Of a stretch of 64,000 nucleotides of DNA, positions 1-12,558 are shown piece after piece. The position numbers and the translations under genes were made by a program. The stretch is from Diploscapter coronatus. Lineage: Eukaryota; Nematoda; Chromadorea; Rhabditida; Rhabditidae. Position 1 is the first letter of the stretch; each line of letters opens with the position of its first letter. Location of the stretch: positions 75,725,201-75,789,200 of the forward strand of contig OZ038422.1 of NCBI GenBank assembly GCA_964036155.1. The letters run 5' to 3'. The notes under the pieces were generated by a model. That model was given only the letters and a program-made list of their open reading frames with translations. It was not told the DNA's origin and made no database searches.

Positions 1-218
1 TTAAAAATAAATTTTAAAAAAGGCTACTTTAAAATGATACGAAAAGAAAACTTGTCTCCAATTTTATCCTACTTGCGTGTTACGTATCATGGCGCATGGT
101 GTTGAAAATTTAGGAGACTTGAAAAGTAAAATAATGGCGAAAATAGTTGTTGCACGATTTTTTCACATATAGTGAACATTTGCAAAAGGTTTTAATTGAA
201 AAAAAAAAAACATTTCAG

Positions 219-2707
219 TAGCGAATTCGGACATGCGCGTGATGGCTCACGACGAGATGCTCAATGATACGATCATCGAGTTCTACCTCAGGTTCATCCA
301 GAACGAATTGGTTCCGGCTGAGCGGTAAGTTTTTCCTTTTATTTTATGAATTTTTATTCTTATTTTTAACTTGAATTGAATTTTCTTTGATTTTGTAAAT
401 TCAAATATTTTTCTTTGTTTTGAAAAGTTTGATATTTCGATTCTAGGATGGATTTTTTTAATTCATAGATTTGTTTTCTATTTTGAAGATGAAATCAAAT
501 TTAGCCGCCCCAAAATCTGCATCCTCAGCTCGTTCCTCTACCAGCGACTTACCGACAAACTCACCTTGGGCATGTGCAGGAAGAATGGAAGAGCGGCTGC
601 TAATAGATTCGATGTGGTTAGTTTTTCAGCATTATTTTGGGTGTGAGTAGATTTATAGCATAAGGCGAGCTCTTTCTATTTCAGCGTTACAAATGTTCTC
701 ACCTCCCATTTTGTTGCATACTTTCTTACTTGTGTTATAACTCTTTCTATGCCCAATTATTTTTCATTGAGGAACGGAATTGAAAATTCTAGGAATCATG
801 AAATTTTCAGATCCGCAAGGGCTTCCAGATGGTAAAAACATGGACGCGCAAGAAGAACTTGTTCGACATGGACTACATCGTCTTTCCTGTCAACGAGGAG
901 TTTCACTGGCACGTATATTTCTTATTTTACTTATATCTTCACAAAAATGCAATATTCTGCACTTTTCAAAACTAACTAACTAATGACAAGTTGAAAGATA
1001 TATTTTTCTTCTACATTGATCATTTTGAAGGTACTTAATCGTGGTGGTAAAGCCGCGTCTGGCTGTGAGTGAGGCGCCAACTGAGGATCCCGTGGTAATG
1101 CGTCTGCCGGATAGTTCCAGACCCAACCCCGATACCTACATCGTCGTTCTCGACTCGCTTCCCGATCCTACTGATATTAAAAGGTATTTTTAAAATGTAT
1201 TCTTCAAAACAAAACTTTTTTTAAAATCTTCTCTTTCACTCATAAAATAATTAGAACACAGCTTCTTACAATTACATGCTTTCTGAAAACTATATTTTAG
1301 GCCTTTCTTCTTACATAAAATAAATTTTTTTTCAGAAATGTGTGCGTGGACATCGTTCGCGACTACCTTGAGTGCGAGTTCCTAGACAAGAAACCTATGG
1401 AGGGCGTTTTGGAGGTCAACATTTAAAAATTTGAAAATCTCAACCTATCAAAAAATAGTTGCCATTAATTAGAAAGTCTAAAATTCTTTGTCTAGTCCCT
1501 CATACGATTTGAAATACTCTAACTTTAAGCTTTATTATTATTATTCTTTTATTTTAGAGAACCCGTCTCGCTGCGGTTCACCCTTTGAACACGCCCGTCC
1601 AGAAGAACTTCATCGACTGCGGCCTCTACATGCTGCTCTTCGCCGAGCTCTTCCTGACCAAACCGCCGAATCATGAGGTACACATTTTCCAATTATTTAA
1701 ATCGCCTCTTTTTGAAATTTTCTATTTTATTAAAACATCCCAGTCTGAAATTACTAAATAGTATACTAAAAATGCGATCATTGGTTGATAAGATAAATAG
1801 TATTTTACTTCTATACATATCTAGTTTAATCAAACTTTAACACATATTTTACAAATGGAAAGAAGAATCTTCATTTCAGCTTGAAAAAGATCAGTTTAGA
1901 ATAATAAAAGGGATTAGAAATCTATGTTTAAACTTTTATTCCAGGATCTGGCCCAGCTGAACTTCGCACGCGCCTACGAGCATTTCGATGTGGAGTCGCA
2001 GTTTATGCGCGACAAGGTCTGCAGAAGGATTCTCTCCCTGCTGCCGAGGGAGAAGAGGGCCGACTTGGCTGCCTACGAGAAGCGGGCCGGCAAGGGAGTC
2101 ACCATTATGACACAGCAAGCTAGCATTGATTGTGAGAATTTTTTGTTATTATTTTTTAAAATTTATTTGATTTTAATTCTATTAAAAAATTACCGCGTTC
2201 TCTATTTAAAGAGCATCTCCATTTAAAGGGCACTCCCTAATATGTAGTATTAGCAGTGCACTCCTAAATTGCCAGAACTACTCAATGCCCGACTAAAATC
2301 ATCTTAGAAACTTTATAAAATTTTTGAGAATGGATTTAATCTTGATTTGAAGTCACTACAATCATTAAATGCGAAGTTATGCTGTTTTGAAAAGTTCAAT
2401 ATTTTCATAAATTAGGAAGTTGAGAAATAGAAGAGCACACCTTGTAATTAGAGAGAATGCAGTATTTTTTATTTCAACAGCTAGAGTTTCGCGAAATCGT
2501 ATTTTATTCTATTGCCATTTTGCCAATTCTCAATAACTTTAAAAAGTATGAAATCGCAAATTTTCATTTTCAGTGGCACGTCGCCCACGCCGTCATTCGG
2601 AGCGCAGCGTCCGTCCCCGCACGTTCATTCGTCGCGCGCATTCCGAGCCACCCGACCTGGCCAAGTGCTCTCCACCGGGAGCGATGAAACCTCCCGCACA
2701 TCACTGA
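219..2707 (+). CDS. Ulp2/SENP6-7-type SUMO protease, 3' part (5' end outside window)
   Basis: Likely cleaves SUMO from conjugates as a C48-family cysteine protease. Eight exons close in phase: 219-324, 505-616, 811-908, 1031-1183, 1336-1414, 1558-1677, 1945-2131, 2574-2707. Visible landmarks in order are the substrate-groove motif LNDTIIEFYLRF, the segment WTRKKNLFDMDYIVFPVN leading to the catalytic His in HWYL, the catalytic Asp in VVLDSL, and the Gln/Cys pair in PVQKNFIDCGLYML. All catalytic residues are present, so it should be active. The C-terminal tail is Arg-rich (RRPRRHSERSVRPR) and may be nuclear. The WT...LF...DYI spacing is typical of SENP6/7 rather than SENP1/2. The intron after 908 must use a GC donor to keep HWYL in frame. 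The first listed exon begins mid-codon, so upstream exons lie before the window. Confidence 0.88.
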
Positions 2708-3816
2708 ACACGTGGAGAGGGCAAGGCAATACAATCCATTTGGAGCACACAGGTTGAATCCGCTGAATTGGCTGCTTTTCTGGCAAGTTCAGACAGAGTT
2801 TTTCTTCTTTATAGCTCTTTTCCCTATTTATTTTTTTTCTTTGAAAAATTCTCCAAACTTCCCAAGAATCTGGTTGAATTGGGTTCGTGGGGCATTTGGA
2901 GTTTTTCTTTTTCTTATTAGATTTTTTAAAAAGAAAAGTTCAAATTTGTAAAGAGCTAAATTGAATTCTCATTTTTCTCATCCAATGCTAAGATATCAAA
3001 ATGGTAATTGCAAAGGATCGTTTTTTATTATGAAAATTACAGGGAATGAAACCTTTGCAAGTTTCAAAAATTTCAATTTTCCACCAAATTAATGTTTCCA
3101 TTCAAATTATTTCTTACTTACAATTAGACCATCAAACTGTCGAGTACAATCCAACTGAAATTATCAATTCGTTTTACTCACTCATTCATCTTGGATTTTT
3201 TTTTCAAAATATTAGTCTTTACACGTTATGCTAATTATTTATTATTCGTTTTTAGACCATCACAATTATTCTCTCTTCGTTACCGGTGTTTTCATTTGAA
3301 TTCTTTACATTTCCATCTTATTTATTCTTTTTTCTTTTTCTCTTAATTTATTCCTTCCATCGGGTTTCAACGTTTCGACTTCTTGATATCTGAAAATTAG
3401 GGCTTTTCAATCGCTGCAAAATCCGTCTTCTTTGTTCATTTTATCTGTATCGGTTAGTGTTCTCTGCTAGGGTTAAATCTATCGAAAGTATTCTCGTCGT
3501 TGTTGCTTTGTACTTTTTTCTTTATGAATTATCCTTTTAATTTCGTTCGCGTTTTATGAGATCGAAATTTGTTCAATTTTTAAAATTATACCGGTTCAGC
3601 ACCGTGTGATATCTTTGAAACTTGCCAATTTTCAGGGAAATTTTACAAGTAGCCATTCTTAAAGGAATAGCAATTGAAAGAAATATTTTTTTCAATGCTA
3701 TTTCTTTAAAAATAGCTACTTCGACAGCTTTAAAAGATTTATTTAATTTTGAAAGTTCCAGAATTTTCCCAAGTAATTGAGTTGGCTTTGGCCAGGAAAC
3801 GAACAAATCGGTCAGA
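2708..3816. other. Intergenic, 3' UTR and promoter region
   Basis: AT-rich, T-rich on the + strand, between the SUMO protease stop and the pbs-3 start. The short ORFs here have no splice support or recognisable motif. I see no RNA gene or repeat. Confidence 0.5.
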
Positions 3817-5852
3817 ATGAGCGCGATGACGTACAACGGAGGAACGGTGATGGCCATGGCGGGCGACCAGTGAGAGTTTAAAATTTTAATTTTTTCTAAA
3901 TTAAAATTTCTAGTCTTTAACAAGTTCAAAAATAGTAAAATATTTGATCAAATTATTATTTTGAGGTGTGTCTGTATCGCCACGGACCTGCGTTTCGGCG
4001 AACAGATGACGACGGTCGCTGTCGATCAGAAGAAGGTCATTTTTTTAACTTGATAAAAATAAATATTTCTTTTCAAACTTTGAACCCTTATCGAAAACTT
4101 AAAGGAAAACGCTAAAGCGATTATTTGTTCAAAATTTTCAGGTGCACAAAGTGGGCGAGAAGGTGTACATTGGGTTGGCGGGCCTAAACACGGACGCGCG
4201 CACCGTCCTCGAGAAGATCACCTACCGCAAGAATCTCTACGAGCTCACCGAAAATCGCAAGATCAGCCCCAAGGTGTCATTTTTCAGCTTCTTGACTTTT
4301 TAGAAAATTGGCAATTTGAATCGTTTGAAAACAGGGCTGCCTATAGGCATTGATAAATCGTATCTGTATTAAATACGGAATTTTCGTACCTTTCACCAGT
4401 CTTAAATATGGATAGGTACTAATTTTCCCGTACCTGTTACCTTCCTTTTTCCATAGCCAAATCAAAATTCTGCATTTGTATTCTATTGTGGGCAGCCCTG
4501 TTTTGAAAATCAGTCTCAAAGTCGGAAATTTCAAATTTCATTTTTTATCAAATTACTCACAAATAGAAAAACTTATTATGCAAAAATTGTTGAATGAGTC
4601 GAATTTTAGGTAATGGCGACAATGCTTTCGAATCTGGCCTACCAGCACCGTTTCGGCTCCTTCTTCACTGAGCCACTGGTCGGTTATTCTAATTTTTTTT
4701 TTTTTTTAAATTCATATATATATATTTTTTTTTTTAATTTTACCAATTGATAAATTTTTAGCCGAAATATTGGAGAATATTTTCATTTCTCAATGGTTAT
4801 TCTTCGTCAGTTCAACTTATCATTCAAACTTTTGAAAGTTTTTGAGAAAAAATCGTATTTTATCATTTTTGGATGTAGCACATATTGCAACAAAGATACA
4901 AGAAGAGCTCTTTCTTATTTTATTTTTTCATAAAAGTGTCTATGTTTGAAACGTTTAAGGTGGCAGGCCTCGACCCTTACACGAACGCGCCGTTCATCTG
5001 CGCGATGGACACCATCGGCTGCATCGGCAATCCGCGCGATTTTGTCGCTGTCGGCACTGCGCAGGAATTCCTTCTCGGAGTTTGTGAAAGTACGACATTT
5101 TGTGTTTAACTTTTTATTTAGACAAAATCGGTCTTTCTAAATTGAATATTTTCGATATATTATGTTAAATTTCAAACCTTTGAAAGTATCCTTTTGACAA
5201 AATCTGCCTAGTTCGGGATTATTCACTATGTGTCTACTATAAATTTAATTTAGAATATTAAAAATTTGAAGCTCAAAAAATAAAGAAATAAATTCTAAAA
5301 AATTAAAAGGAAAAAATAATAAATCGACTCTTCAAAATGCTGAAATTTTGCAGGTTTCTGGCGCGAGAACATGAAGCCTGACGAGCTGTTCGAAGCAACG
5401 GCTCAGGCGATGTTGTCCGCGTTGGAGAGAGACGCCGCCTCGGGATGGGGTGCCGTCGTTTACACCATCACTCCAGAGAAGGTATCCATTTATTCATGCT
5501 TATTTATTATTTTTTTTTTTTGAATTTTCACTTTTTTATGAAAAATATCTATTCTGAAAAGGTAGTTATGCCAATTTTTAGAATTTAAAAATTTTATAAA
5601 AGTTGATATTCCCCTTTTAATTTAAGGAATCAAATAATTTTGGATTTTCAGCCTCCTCGAATATCTAGAATATTCGCTAGAAATAAACGATATTTTCTTG
5701 AATTTCTTATTGTCAAATCGGCATAGTGATAACATTTTATATAATTTCTTCTTGAAACTCATTAAAAAATCAACTACAAAAATTTTAATTTAAAGTTGAA
5801 GTGATAAATTTTCCAGGTGAATATTAGCACGATCAAAGCCCGTATGGACTAA
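3817..5852 (+). CDS. pbs-3: 20S proteasome subunit beta type-3
   Basis: Non-catalytic beta-ring subunit of the 20S core proteasome (PSMB3 family). Seven exons close in phase: 3817-3869, 3966-4035, 4142-4273, 4610-4678, 4960-5089, 5354-5481, 5817-5852. They give 205 aa, the usual length for this family. It starts MSAMTYNGGTVMAMAGDQ, with no propeptide and no catalytic N-terminal Thr, as expected for beta-3. Further family landmarks are CIATDLRFGEQ, VYIGLAGLNTDARTV, the segment PFICAMDTIGC, and the end WGAVVYTITPEKVNIST. Intron 3 carries an inverted-repeat element (4328-4504). The start ATG follows a plausible acceptor (TTTGGCCAG), which may be a trans-splice site. Identification is secure from family-wide sequence recall. 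Confidence 0.96.
4328..4504. mobile_element. MITE-like inverted-repeat element in pbs-3 intron 3
   Basis: A 177-bp stretch bounded by a perfect 14-bp terminal inverted repeat, AAAACAGGGCTGCC at 4328-4341 and its complement at 4491-4504. Flanking sequence is TTTG on one side and GAAAA on the other. No coding capacity. It is probably a non-autonomous DNA element. A weaker hairpin with similar internal sequence (GGTACGATTTTCTGTACC) lies at about 9410-9500 in the ankyrin gene. Confidence 0.6.
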
Positions 5853-7157
5853 GGAAGTACAAGGCGGTGGCAAATTCAACTTCAGCTGTCATTTTGGACT
5901 TCCCTCCAGAGCTCCCTTCCTTCTCGAAATTTTTCAACTTCGTTCGAGTTGTTTTTTCTTCTACTCATATCTGTGGGTGATCCTCTAAATTCTCATAAAT
6001 TATTATCATTTTTATCATTTATTGCGTTTTTATCAAGAAAACAACATGTTTGGTATCTTCTCTTGGTAGATATCAAATTATTTATCTTTGAAATTTTTCG
6101 GATCGTTTTATGAAAATTGATAATTATCCCGGCGATTTTTCGGTAAAATAAAGAAATGAATTTTATTATTGGATCGAAAATTTTTATACTTCGATGTGAA
6201 TTTCATTATCACTGATAAAATTTGCATGATATGATAATTTAAAAATTCAATAGCTTAGAGAAATTATATACTTATTGTTTTTCGTCGAAACGTCGTTTTT
6301 ATGGCTTCACAATCTGTATTTTCACTTGATTGTTTCTATGGAAATCGGGGCAGATTCAAATGATACAAACGGCCCAACGGAAGAAGAGAAAACGGGCAAA
6401 ATGAACGAAAACGATGAAATAAGAAATAAGACTGGGAATTAGAAAATAGAGGTTGGACTTGTTAGAAAACAACTCGTCAAGTCTATTGGATAAGCCAATT
6501 CAGGTGTTTTTATATACTCAAGCTAATTAATTTTTACCCAAGTGAATTAAAATTTGCATAAACCTGAAGATTTTCATTCGTTTCTCAGGGCTACAAACTT
6601 TTAATCTCATTGTTCTTTCAAAAGATTTTGCAAATTCTAAAATAGCATATTTTATTTTAGAACTTTGTATTTGCCCTTAGATATTTTATAGTCATTAACG
6701 TTTCGACTATTTTTGTCAAAATTATGCCAACGTCGACTTGAACAGCGTCAATAGCATTCGAATAATTGGATGTTTGCATTGAAGACCTATCTAAATTATG
6801 CAAAATGGAGTCTGTTTTCGAATTTCGAAACTTCAAGAAATTGTTACTTTTTTTAATTAGATTTTCTTAGTTATTTAATGGTTATATGTACTTTTCATAT
6901 TTTCGAATGAAGAGTTTAATGTCGAACTTGTTGCACTTGAATATATCTGATGTGAATGTAATTTTCTTTTTCTTCCTCAGACATCTTATTTCTCGATTTC
7001 CCCGGATTAACATTATTAACAATTGTCTTCTTCGTTATCTGCTCGGTCAAAATGTGCAAATGAGTTTCCTATTCCTAAATCTACATTTCAGCTAATCCCT
7101 TTATTATAGACAAAATTTTCGCTTGTTGGTGAATATCACTAAAATTTGCAGGAAAAT
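5853..7157. other. Intergenic region between pbs-3 and the ankyrin gene
   Basis: AT-rich. The most protein-like stretch is a 34-codon + strand ORF starting with the ATG at about 6339 (MEIGADSNDTNGPTEEEKTG...). It has no splice connection I can support. No RNA gene or repeat seen. Confidence 0.4.
7150..7151 (+). promoter_or_regulatory. Candidate splice-leader acceptor upstream of the ankyrin gene
   Basis: AATTTGCAG ends six bases before the ATG at 7158 with no coding exon visible upstream. This is the usual layout of a nematode SL trans-splice site. Inferred only. Confidence 0.4.
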
Positions 7158-10100
7158 ATGATGGAACACGAAAACGGCAGTCCTGTCTCGTCATTTTACG
7201 GAAAGATGGCGAGGAATGACTTGATGGAAACCGACAAATCGTCTAGAGAAGAAGGGAAGGACAACTTTGCCAGAAATGAGACTGAGCCCGAAGAATTTCA
7301 CGTTGTTGACCCGTTTGACGATCCGATGCTCGTTACGACGGTAAAATATGAATTTTATACTAAATAAAATGTTTAAATTAGTTTTAATCTCGTTTATTCT
7401 GTTAATTTGAATATTTTTCGTTAGATAAATTTATATCTAGTTGAGAAAATAGCATAAATCATTCTCATGTAGTGAATATTAATATGAAGCATGAAAGACG
7501 TCTAATTTTTGAGTATCGATTCGATTTGTAATTTTACGATTCAGGCCTTCATTGATATTCATCTCCAGGATGCCGATGGAAATTCAGCATTAATGTTAGC
7601 TGCCACTGACAACAGGTTGCTACATGTTAAAGGAATTCTCATGATGGCCGCTAACACGAGGAAGCTGTTTGAAGTTAGTATTTTTTTTTTAATTTAACGC
7701 TTAACCTAAATTTAAAATTTTAAAACATCTAAATTAAAAACTAACAGCCAAATCTTATCAGAAGCTCAAATTTTGTATTACATACAAATAAAGACCTACA
7801 ATTCTAGACATTTGTATAGAATTTCCTCGAAATACTCCTCGAATAATACAATTCTGAAAATTGTCCAATTTTGCTTTTTTCCAATCCAATACCGATCAAG
7901 CTAGAAATTTTCGAAATTCTATAGAAATTTTGGAATTTGAGGTTTCTTTAAATCACGCTAGAAGAAGCCTTTCTTTGGATAAAAATCTTCCTTGTTCAAA
8001 TAACAATTTTTGGTAAATATTTTCATGAAAGATATATAGTACGTGAGAAAATAATGAATAACACATGACGCAATGATATAATAATAATAATTTCTAATTT
8101 CGGATGACTCGTAGATGATCTAGAAGCTCAATGAGTATTAGTAATAGTTTCAATATGTCCATTAAGCTCAAAATTGTCGAATTATAGATTTGAACAGCCT
8201 GAAGAGTAGTAACGTTTTAACATCGTAATATACGTGTAATAGTTTGGAAAAGACCATCTATCTTTATTCTATCCTACCATATATTATTTCTCATATTACG
8301 TTACAACATTGTTAATAGTCTATTGTTTTCTTAAATTGCCAGATTTAGGTCCTCGAAATGAGGAACAACGAGGGCTTGACCGCTTGGGATATAGCGGTTC
8401 GCGCCAACAACCACCAAAGTGCTATGCTAATTTCGCAATTCACCAAGGACTATTGCAACAAGAACAAGGTAACAAATATATATATATATTTTTTTTTGTA
8501 TAAATTGATACTTATTAAGTGCCAAATTTCTCATGAGAAAATATATTCTAGAATAGCTTATTCTAAATAAATTAAAACTCTTACATAAATATTTATTCTT
8601 AAACATTATTCAAATTTATACTGGTCGTAACATCCTAAGAACTACGTGGTGTCTGTGTATTTTGCTCTATTTCTTAACTCATAATGACCCCCTACCAGTT
8701 TTGTACTCCTACATAACAGCCTAAAGATTTCTCGCTTTCGAAAATAGTTCAATAAACAAGGGCAAAATATGATAATTCCATTTTGCATTTATATTCGCCA
8801 TAAACAACGTTGATCTCTGAGATTTTACACAATTTTCTTGTCAGGTATTGATTTTCTTTATATTTCACTTTAGGAAGTTCATTCATCCGTATCATTATCT
8901 GAAGGTTATCTCTAACACCTGAACACTGAATCCTGCAAGATTGCTCAATCTTTTACTTTTCGCATATTTTTAATCTTGCAAAAACATGTTTCTCTATATC
9001 TATCAGCTTTGCTTTTTTGTACTACTTAGATAAAGTTTTCAGATTCGAGGTCGACCCTTCTCAATCAGTTCTCACGGATCTAGATTATCCATGAGAGCTA
9101 TGGAGACTAACGAAAAGGACATCACCTTCGATTTTGACGATTCTCCTCAAACTCGGCCTGCTCCGGATTTTGGACTAAACGATAATCAAACGCCTAATGT
9201 AAATTAGAACTTATTGATTTGAAAAAAACGTATTTTCAAATTTCTATTTCAGGCCTATGGTACTTCAAAGGCTAGTATTTCCATAAGCAAAGGTCCCGTT
9301 CCACTTTTGAGACGACTCTCTAGAGATCGCATGCCAAACAATATCAGAGGCCATCCAATGGACAATCTTAAACGATCCAAGTAGAGCTCTTAAATTAGAA
9401 TATTTTCTACCAGGGTTATCTACAGGCAATGCACTTACGAGATAGAGTATAGGTACGATTTTCTGTACCTGTAGGTAGCTCTGTCTGTTGCCTGGCTGTA
9501 TTTTTAGCACTCTCCATGTCTGGACACTAGTACTTAGTCAATTAAAAATCTATCAATAATTTAATTTCAGATCCTCCCACAGTCGACTCATCTCAGGTCC
9601 CCAGCGAACGGCATCTGGCGATTCCTTGACTTCGTCAAACTGCGTCGTCAACCCTCCCTACTCTTCCAACCCACCACCCCTTACTCATCCACCCGATTCA
9701 GGCCTGGGAATGTTCTCCAAAATTCGAGACCTTTTCGCAACTAAGAAGGTGAACAATCACCTATGATATTAAATTAGCGATCTAAAAAATGTTAGACCAT
9801 TACAACTTTTGCAGCATGAAAAAGTAGCATGTAGAAATAGGAAAAGATTAATGTAACGGTAGGGAGTATATCATCTGTTATCCGTAATATTTTCATGATG
9901 TAATGTTATAATGCTCTAAGTAATTCAGGTTTCCCTTTAAAATAAGTTGTATTTCAGTCAACTACCATCGATGAAAATCATGTCTTCAATGAATTTGGCG
10001 ACAATGCTCTAAACGAGAAGATGAAATTGACTCAGAATGTTTCGAGTTTGCCTGAAAATAAGGAGGACACCGATCGTAAGATTTTTTACGTCTAAAAATA

Positions 10101-10370
10101 TCAATTAAATCATCATAACTCCCGTCAAATTCAGTTTCGAACTGTTAATGATAACAATAGCTCTAATTTAGGGTTTTATTTTTTAAAAATTCAAAAACTA
10201 GAATATTAATTATAGTGTTCCGTTCTTCTCCCTGGACGTCCACTCCTTCATCGCACCCCATGCATTCCGGAATCCGACTTCCGCCTCTGGCTAGTCTCGG
10301 TCACCGAAGACGAGCCGCCAGTGAGAGCAGAAGAAAAAACAAGTTCATCATTCCTGAAAACAACGAATAA
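7158..10370 (+). CDS. Ankyrin-repeat protein with long disordered tail
   Basis: Protein of unknown function, 388 aa, probably cytoplasmic or nuclear (no signal peptide or membrane segment). Eight exons close in phase: 7158-7340, 7545-7673, 8349-8468, 9043-9198, 9253-9380, 9571-9748, 9958-10075, 10216-10370. An acidic N-terminus is followed by about two ankyrin repeats at roughly residues 62-145, recognisable from DADGNSALMLAATDNRLLH and NNEGLTAWDIAVRANNH. The remainder is Ser/Pro-rich and low complexity, with basic patches (GHRRRAASESRRKNK near the C-terminus) resembling phosphorylation or nuclear-localisation sites. Two repeats are few for a free-standing ankyrin fold, so it probably binds one partner through a short surface. 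I do not recognise an orthologue. Confidence 0.8.
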
Positions 10371-11472
10371 AACTCTGAAACATATTTAAAGCTGAAGTTT
10401 AAAATTGTATTTTATCGTCCGCATTTGTTTCGTTGTGATGTGAAGTCTATGAATTCGTCAAGTACTGGTTAAATAAAGTCATTTCTATTGAGGATGATAA
10501 TAAAGAAACTCGAAACTAAATTTGTACTTTTCGATTACTATAAAATTAAGCTTTATATGGAATTGAAGAGAGAAAAGCTACGATAGGACTAAAGCGCATA
10601 TCGATATCCAAGCCATACTTCCGATATATTCGGGCTCTGCGTGAAAAATGGATTCAGAATAACTATTCCATACTATATAAATTCCCAACTCTTCCGGATA
10701 AAACAATTTTGCTATCGACTATGTCCGAAAAAAGCAAAGCTATTTTGAGCTACGATAGCTCTTTCTTATGAAAATCGTTTTCGATTTTCGATTGTTTATT
10801 CTGCGTTTACGCTTAGTAATGAACGTCGCACATATCGTTTACTCAAATAAAACGTTGTTTTTTTTTCCTTTTATTAACATTTTGTGTTCAGTCTTATAAA
10901 CCTTGTGGCTAGGCCTTTAGCCCTCCAGCAGGAGCGAGACGGAATTCCGGTTTCTATTCCGGCGATTTTTGATCAATTCCAGTTCCAGTTTTGATTTTTC
11001 AAAACTCAATTCCGCGTCTCATCCCTCTACCCACCAATTTGGAACTTTTCTTCGGCGTTATGTGTCGCTCTTTATTGCGAAAAGCTTGGCTAATTACAGG
11101 TTGGAGATAACACATTTTCTCAGAACATATACTGGTGTAGACGCAAGGGTTTTCTGACGATCGCCTTCCCTAGGTCTCCCGCTCATTCATTCTATGTTTG
11201 AGCATTGATCAGTTTGCATTTTTCTTCATCTTCGAAGCCTCACTCTCCTTCATAAGTTCCGACGCAAAACCGCTTAGAAAATAGCCGCGATTGCTCTCCA
11301 ATTTGACCAGTCCTTTCTTCGATTGTATAAAAGAAGCTCCAAACGGAGTTCAAAAATTTCCTGAAACTCTCCTCGCCACAAGCCTATTGTCTCCAATTTT
11401 CTATTTATTCTTCACCCATTTTATTTCTTGCTATTTCGGACTATTTTATATCTTATTTTTTAATTTAAAGCT
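10371..11472. other. Intergenic region
   Basis: Poly(A)-signal-like AATAAA motifs follow the ankyrin stop at about 10472 and 10500. At 11153-11178 there is a stretch (CTGACGATCGCCTTCCCTAG...) resembling the end of the inverted-repeat element at 16149-16339. No gene supported. Confidence 0.4.
11469..11470 (+). promoter_or_regulatory. Candidate splice-leader acceptor of the pepsin-inhibitor gene
   Basis: TTTAATTTAAAG ends two bases before the ATG at 11473, which opens a signal peptide. Consistent with SL trans-splicing, but inferred only. Confidence 0.4.
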
Positions 11473-12426
11473 ATGCTAGTTAGTCTAATAGCACTATTTA
11501 TTAGTGACGTTTCTGCGCAAATGAACATGGGGCCTGTGTCGATTGGATGCGTTGTTACTGTATTTTTCATTTTTAAAATTTTTTATAAAATTATTTTTTT
11601 AGAAAAATATGCTGTTCTCACAAGGCAACTATATTCGTAATCTAAAGCCCGAAGAAATGGATCAATTGTCGAAATATCGAAAAGAATTATCGGCTTTTCA
11701 AAGAGTTTGACATTTTTTAAATTAGCTATCTTTATCGAAAGATCATTTTAAAATAACATAGAAGGGTAAATTCGAAAATATAAGTAGCACTTTTAGAAAA
11801 TCGAGGAAGCCTTTGACAATGCCGAGGAGAGAGAGTCTACTAATTCCACTGTTCCCCCAGTCCCAAAACGACCCATGATTCCGGCATTTTGCACCGCACC
11901 GGACACTATCATGTACATTTTCGGATCGTGCACCATACAGGCATGCTAATTTTATTTAATAACAAGCTGATAAGAAAGTTTTGTCATATATTCAATTTTC
12001 TGAACTCTACCATTATCCCAAAGATTAAATAATTAGAAATTGATAAAGTTAGGCTAGGTATGCCTTATACCATGATGATAGAATGAAAAATAGCAAAGTT
12101 TCATCGGGAACTGGTTTGAATAAGGGTCGAATTAGACTCGAAGAAAATATCGAACCTGACAAAACTTTCTTACCAACCTAATATTTGTTTCTATAGACAT
12201 TGTTCCAGAATAGCCGAGTTTACGTAGGCAAAACCTACGCGAGAGATTTGGATCAGAATGAGAAGAAAAAGATGTCCGAATTTCAGCATAAAATAGCTGA
12301 ACGGCAAAAGGTGAGCGAGGGATAATTTACAAAGTCTCTAATTCACCTCTTGCCATTGTATTTCAGAGTGGCCAGCCAGCTACCCCCGACTTGCATAAAG
12401 GACTAAAATTCTGTATAGATTTGTAA
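11473..12426 (+). CDS. Secreted pepsin-inhibitor-3-like protein (aspin family)
   Basis: Predicted secreted inhibitor of aspartyl proteases, 168 aa. Five exons: 11473-11559, 11603-11704, 11797-11940, 12197-12310, 12367-12426. Residues 1-16 (MLVSLIALFISDVSAQ) are a signal peptide. Two copies of the PI-3 repeat follow. The first is GCVVTKNMLFSQGNYIRNL with the helix MDQLSKYRKELSAFQ. The second is GSCTIQ...NSRVYVGKTYARDL with the helix KKMSEFQHKIAERQ. Cysteines pair plausibly within this family layout (GCVV, FCTA, SCTI, FCID). The family is known from Ascaris pepsin inhibitor-3 and related nematode proteins. Joining exons 3 and 4 in frame needs a GC donor at 11941; otherwise translation stops after three more codons and the second repeat is lost. 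Confidence 0.85.
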
Positions 12427-12558
12427 AATTTCGTTAAATATTCGAAATTCATCGATCTCAATTCCGTTGAATCTTACTATTTATTGATCATGTAAAATTA
12501 AATAAAACAATTATAAATTTCGATAAATACGCTCACAAAGCCAATTAATTTCATTATT

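Noticed and set aside
6531..6545. TTTTTACCCAAGT, resembling part of the nematode spliced leader
   Set aside because: Only a short match to the SL1 core, without the donor site, Sm site or stem-loops of an SL RNA gene.
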